Shown here: one piece after another, positions 62,852 to 64,000 of the stretch | How the letters are laid out: each line of letters opens with the position of its first letter | How positions within the stretch are numbered: position 1 is the first letter of the stretch | NCBI GenBank assembly: GCA_029204225.1 | Contig: CM055102.1 | Location: 33,197,585-33,261,584 of the forward strand | Direction of reading: 5' to 3' | Length of the DNA stretch: 64,000 nucleotides | Origin: Diphasiastrum complanatum | Taxonomy: Eukaryota; Streptophyta; Lycopodiopsida; Lycopodiales; Lycopodiaceae | Made by a program: the position numbers and the translations under genes | The notes under the pieces: generated by a model | Databases searched by the model: none | Told to the model about the DNA's origin: nothing | What the model saw: the letters and a program-made list of their open reading frames with translations, nothing else

Positions 62852-62856
62852 CAAAC
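62852..62856 (+). other. Target site duplication, right copy (CAAAC)
   Basis: Identical to 59160-59164. It shows that gypsy leader sequence at 59164 and 62857 was once continuous. Confidence 0.85.
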
Positions 62857-63590
62857 AGCACGCGTCATCTCTCCAGGTCCTACACGAACTGCGGAGCACC
62901 TTCTCAAACCGGGGGGAAGCAACAAAAGAGTCAACTTGGCCATTTTCTTCAAAAGAATGACCCAAGTGACATTTTTCAAAACCAAACAGGTATAGCAGAA
63001 TTCGCCAGCTTGTCTACAGCCCTAATAGACCCTGATCTTTCATTTTATCACCTCCACAAATTTTGACCACGGTCAGATTTTGAGAAAACAGCTTGATATA
63101 CTGTCAAAATCCCTTATTTCTCACCCAAATCTTTGTCCTAGAATTCATTGGCTTCATTGAGGCTAGATCTCATGAAGATCAGTCCTCCAGCAGCCCCGTG
63201 AATTCTATCTCAGAGATTTTGCTTGTTTACTATCAAAAAATCATATTTTTTTCATATTCCCTATCTGCCAATCAAAAGTCTCTATTAGAATTCGCCATCA
63301 AGCCTCAGAATTCGTTCTCAAAGAGTACGATTTTCCTATTCTACCCACGAATTCTGAAACTACAATTTTTTTTCTGAAAATCTAAAAAAATCACTTTTAT
63401 GACATTTAGAACTCTCTATCAGAATTCGCGAGTATTACAATTAGATTTATCTGCCTCCACGATTTCTCAGCCTGTCCGCAAATTCTATCACGACCAGAAA
63501 GACCAGGTTTTTGTCCTACACTATCAATTCTGCAAGCAAATTGCCTTTTTGCCAAGTACAGTACTGACCTGCTCATCTGTATTCTGCATC
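62857..63590 (+). other. Gypsy leader, right part, with GAATTCGC-type motifs
   Basis: Non-coding sequence between the copia insertion and gypsy gag. AGAATTCGC(C/G) occurs near 62997, 63289 and 63421, with relatives (GAATTCGTTC, GAATTCTATC, ACGAATTCTG) between them. This echoes the ATTCGCGAG array in the leader of the 39-kb gypsy. Confidence 0.6.
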
Positions 63591-64000
63591 ATGTCTCGTA
63601 ATTGTGCTGAATCTTCTAATCCAGCTCCTCCACGACTAGAACGAAGAATTCCACGTATTGATGCACCAAAGTACGATGGAGAATCTGACGTAGTCCGATT
63701 TCTCCAAGACTTTGATAATGCATGCCGTTTTTATGGAGATACCTCTGAAACTGAAAAGCTACATCTATTTCCTATAGTACTCTATGGAACCGCCAAGGAA
63801 TGGTACTTGAATTTCGAAGCTCCTGATCTTGCTTCTTGGACCACACTGAAGGACGCTCTCATCAAGCGTCTCAAACCATCCAAACTGACTCAGAGCACGT
63901 TCATTCAACTTACCCAAATCAAGATGTGTTGCAAAGAGTCTGTTCGAAACTACATTGAGCGTTTTAAACGCCTCAAAGTAGAATGTGTTGATGAAAATCT
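63591..64000 (+). CDS. Ty3/gypsy gag, start only (continues beyond the window)
   Basis: ATG at 63591 opens 136 codons with no stop to the window edge. It shows PRIDAPKYDGESDVVRFLQD, FDNACRFYGDTSE, GTAKEWYLNF and SVRNYIERFKRLK, the core of the retrotransposon gag domain, which forms the virus-like particle. It is related to the gag at 33724, where the same blocks occur. With the LTR and primer site at 58286-59060 it forms the 5' end of one gypsy element, split by the nested copia. The open frame suggests a younger copy than the other gypsy remains. Confidence 0.9.
   Translation, partial: MSRNCAESSNPAPPRLERRIPRIDAPKYDGESDVVRFLQDFDNACRFYGDTSETEKLHLFPIVLYGTAKEWYLNFEAPDLASWTTLKDALIKRLKPSKLTQSTFIQLTQIKMCCKESVRNYIERFKRLKVECVDEN

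Overview
This window is nuclear DNA from a land plant with a large, repeat-rich genome. The evidence is a plastid-targeted [2Fe-2S] ferredoxin gene, a GT-AG intron-bearing gene of a plant membrane transporter family, layers of decayed Ty1/copia and Ty3/gypsy retrotransposons with plant-type primer binding sites, and unusually long (GA)n microsatellites. A fern or lycophyte would fit, but the sequence does not prove the lineage. There is no sign of operons, phage, CRISPR or organelle DNA.

Only two intact host genes are visible. The first fills the left third on the minus strand: a major facilitator superfamily gene of the MFSD5/MOT2 type. I assembled it from ten exons between 19303 and 2973. 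It gives 441 codons with consistent splice phases and an AATAAA signal just after the stop. Its introns are large, and intron 8 holds two broken copia elements in opposite orientation. The second is a compact ferredoxin gene at 48419-48862 with no intron in its coding part. It has a G-box and I-box-like motifs upstream.

The rest is mostly mobile DNA. From 20.3 to 30.5 kb, two related copia elements lie head to head as a large inverted repeat, with the 3' end of a third copia between them. From 30.5 to 35.1 kb there are gypsy gag/protease/integrase remains, a gypsy-to-copia junction near 32.89 kb, and a second gypsy gag. From 37.7 to 46.1 kb there is a copia LTR fragment, a minus-strand gypsy gag, and two copies of a 1.3-kb LTR-like repeat, each followed by an array of short degenerate motifs. 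From 50.8 to 53.0 kb there is a short non-autonomous LTR element.

From 54.0 to 55.0 kb a minus-strand, twice-frameshifted reading frame carries an HUH motif, a YxxKD motif and an AT-hook-like N-terminus. This is the pattern of a Rep/HUH endonuclease, possibly of a replitron-like transposon, and it sits about 80 bp from a 91-bp (GA)n tract. It is the most unusual item in the window. From 56.4 to 57.8 kb lies a four-copy tandem array with an exact 367-bp period. From 58.3 kb to the end is a gypsy element (LTR, primer binding site, leader and gag running off the window) whose leader is split by a 3687-bp copia element flanked by the target duplication CAAAC.
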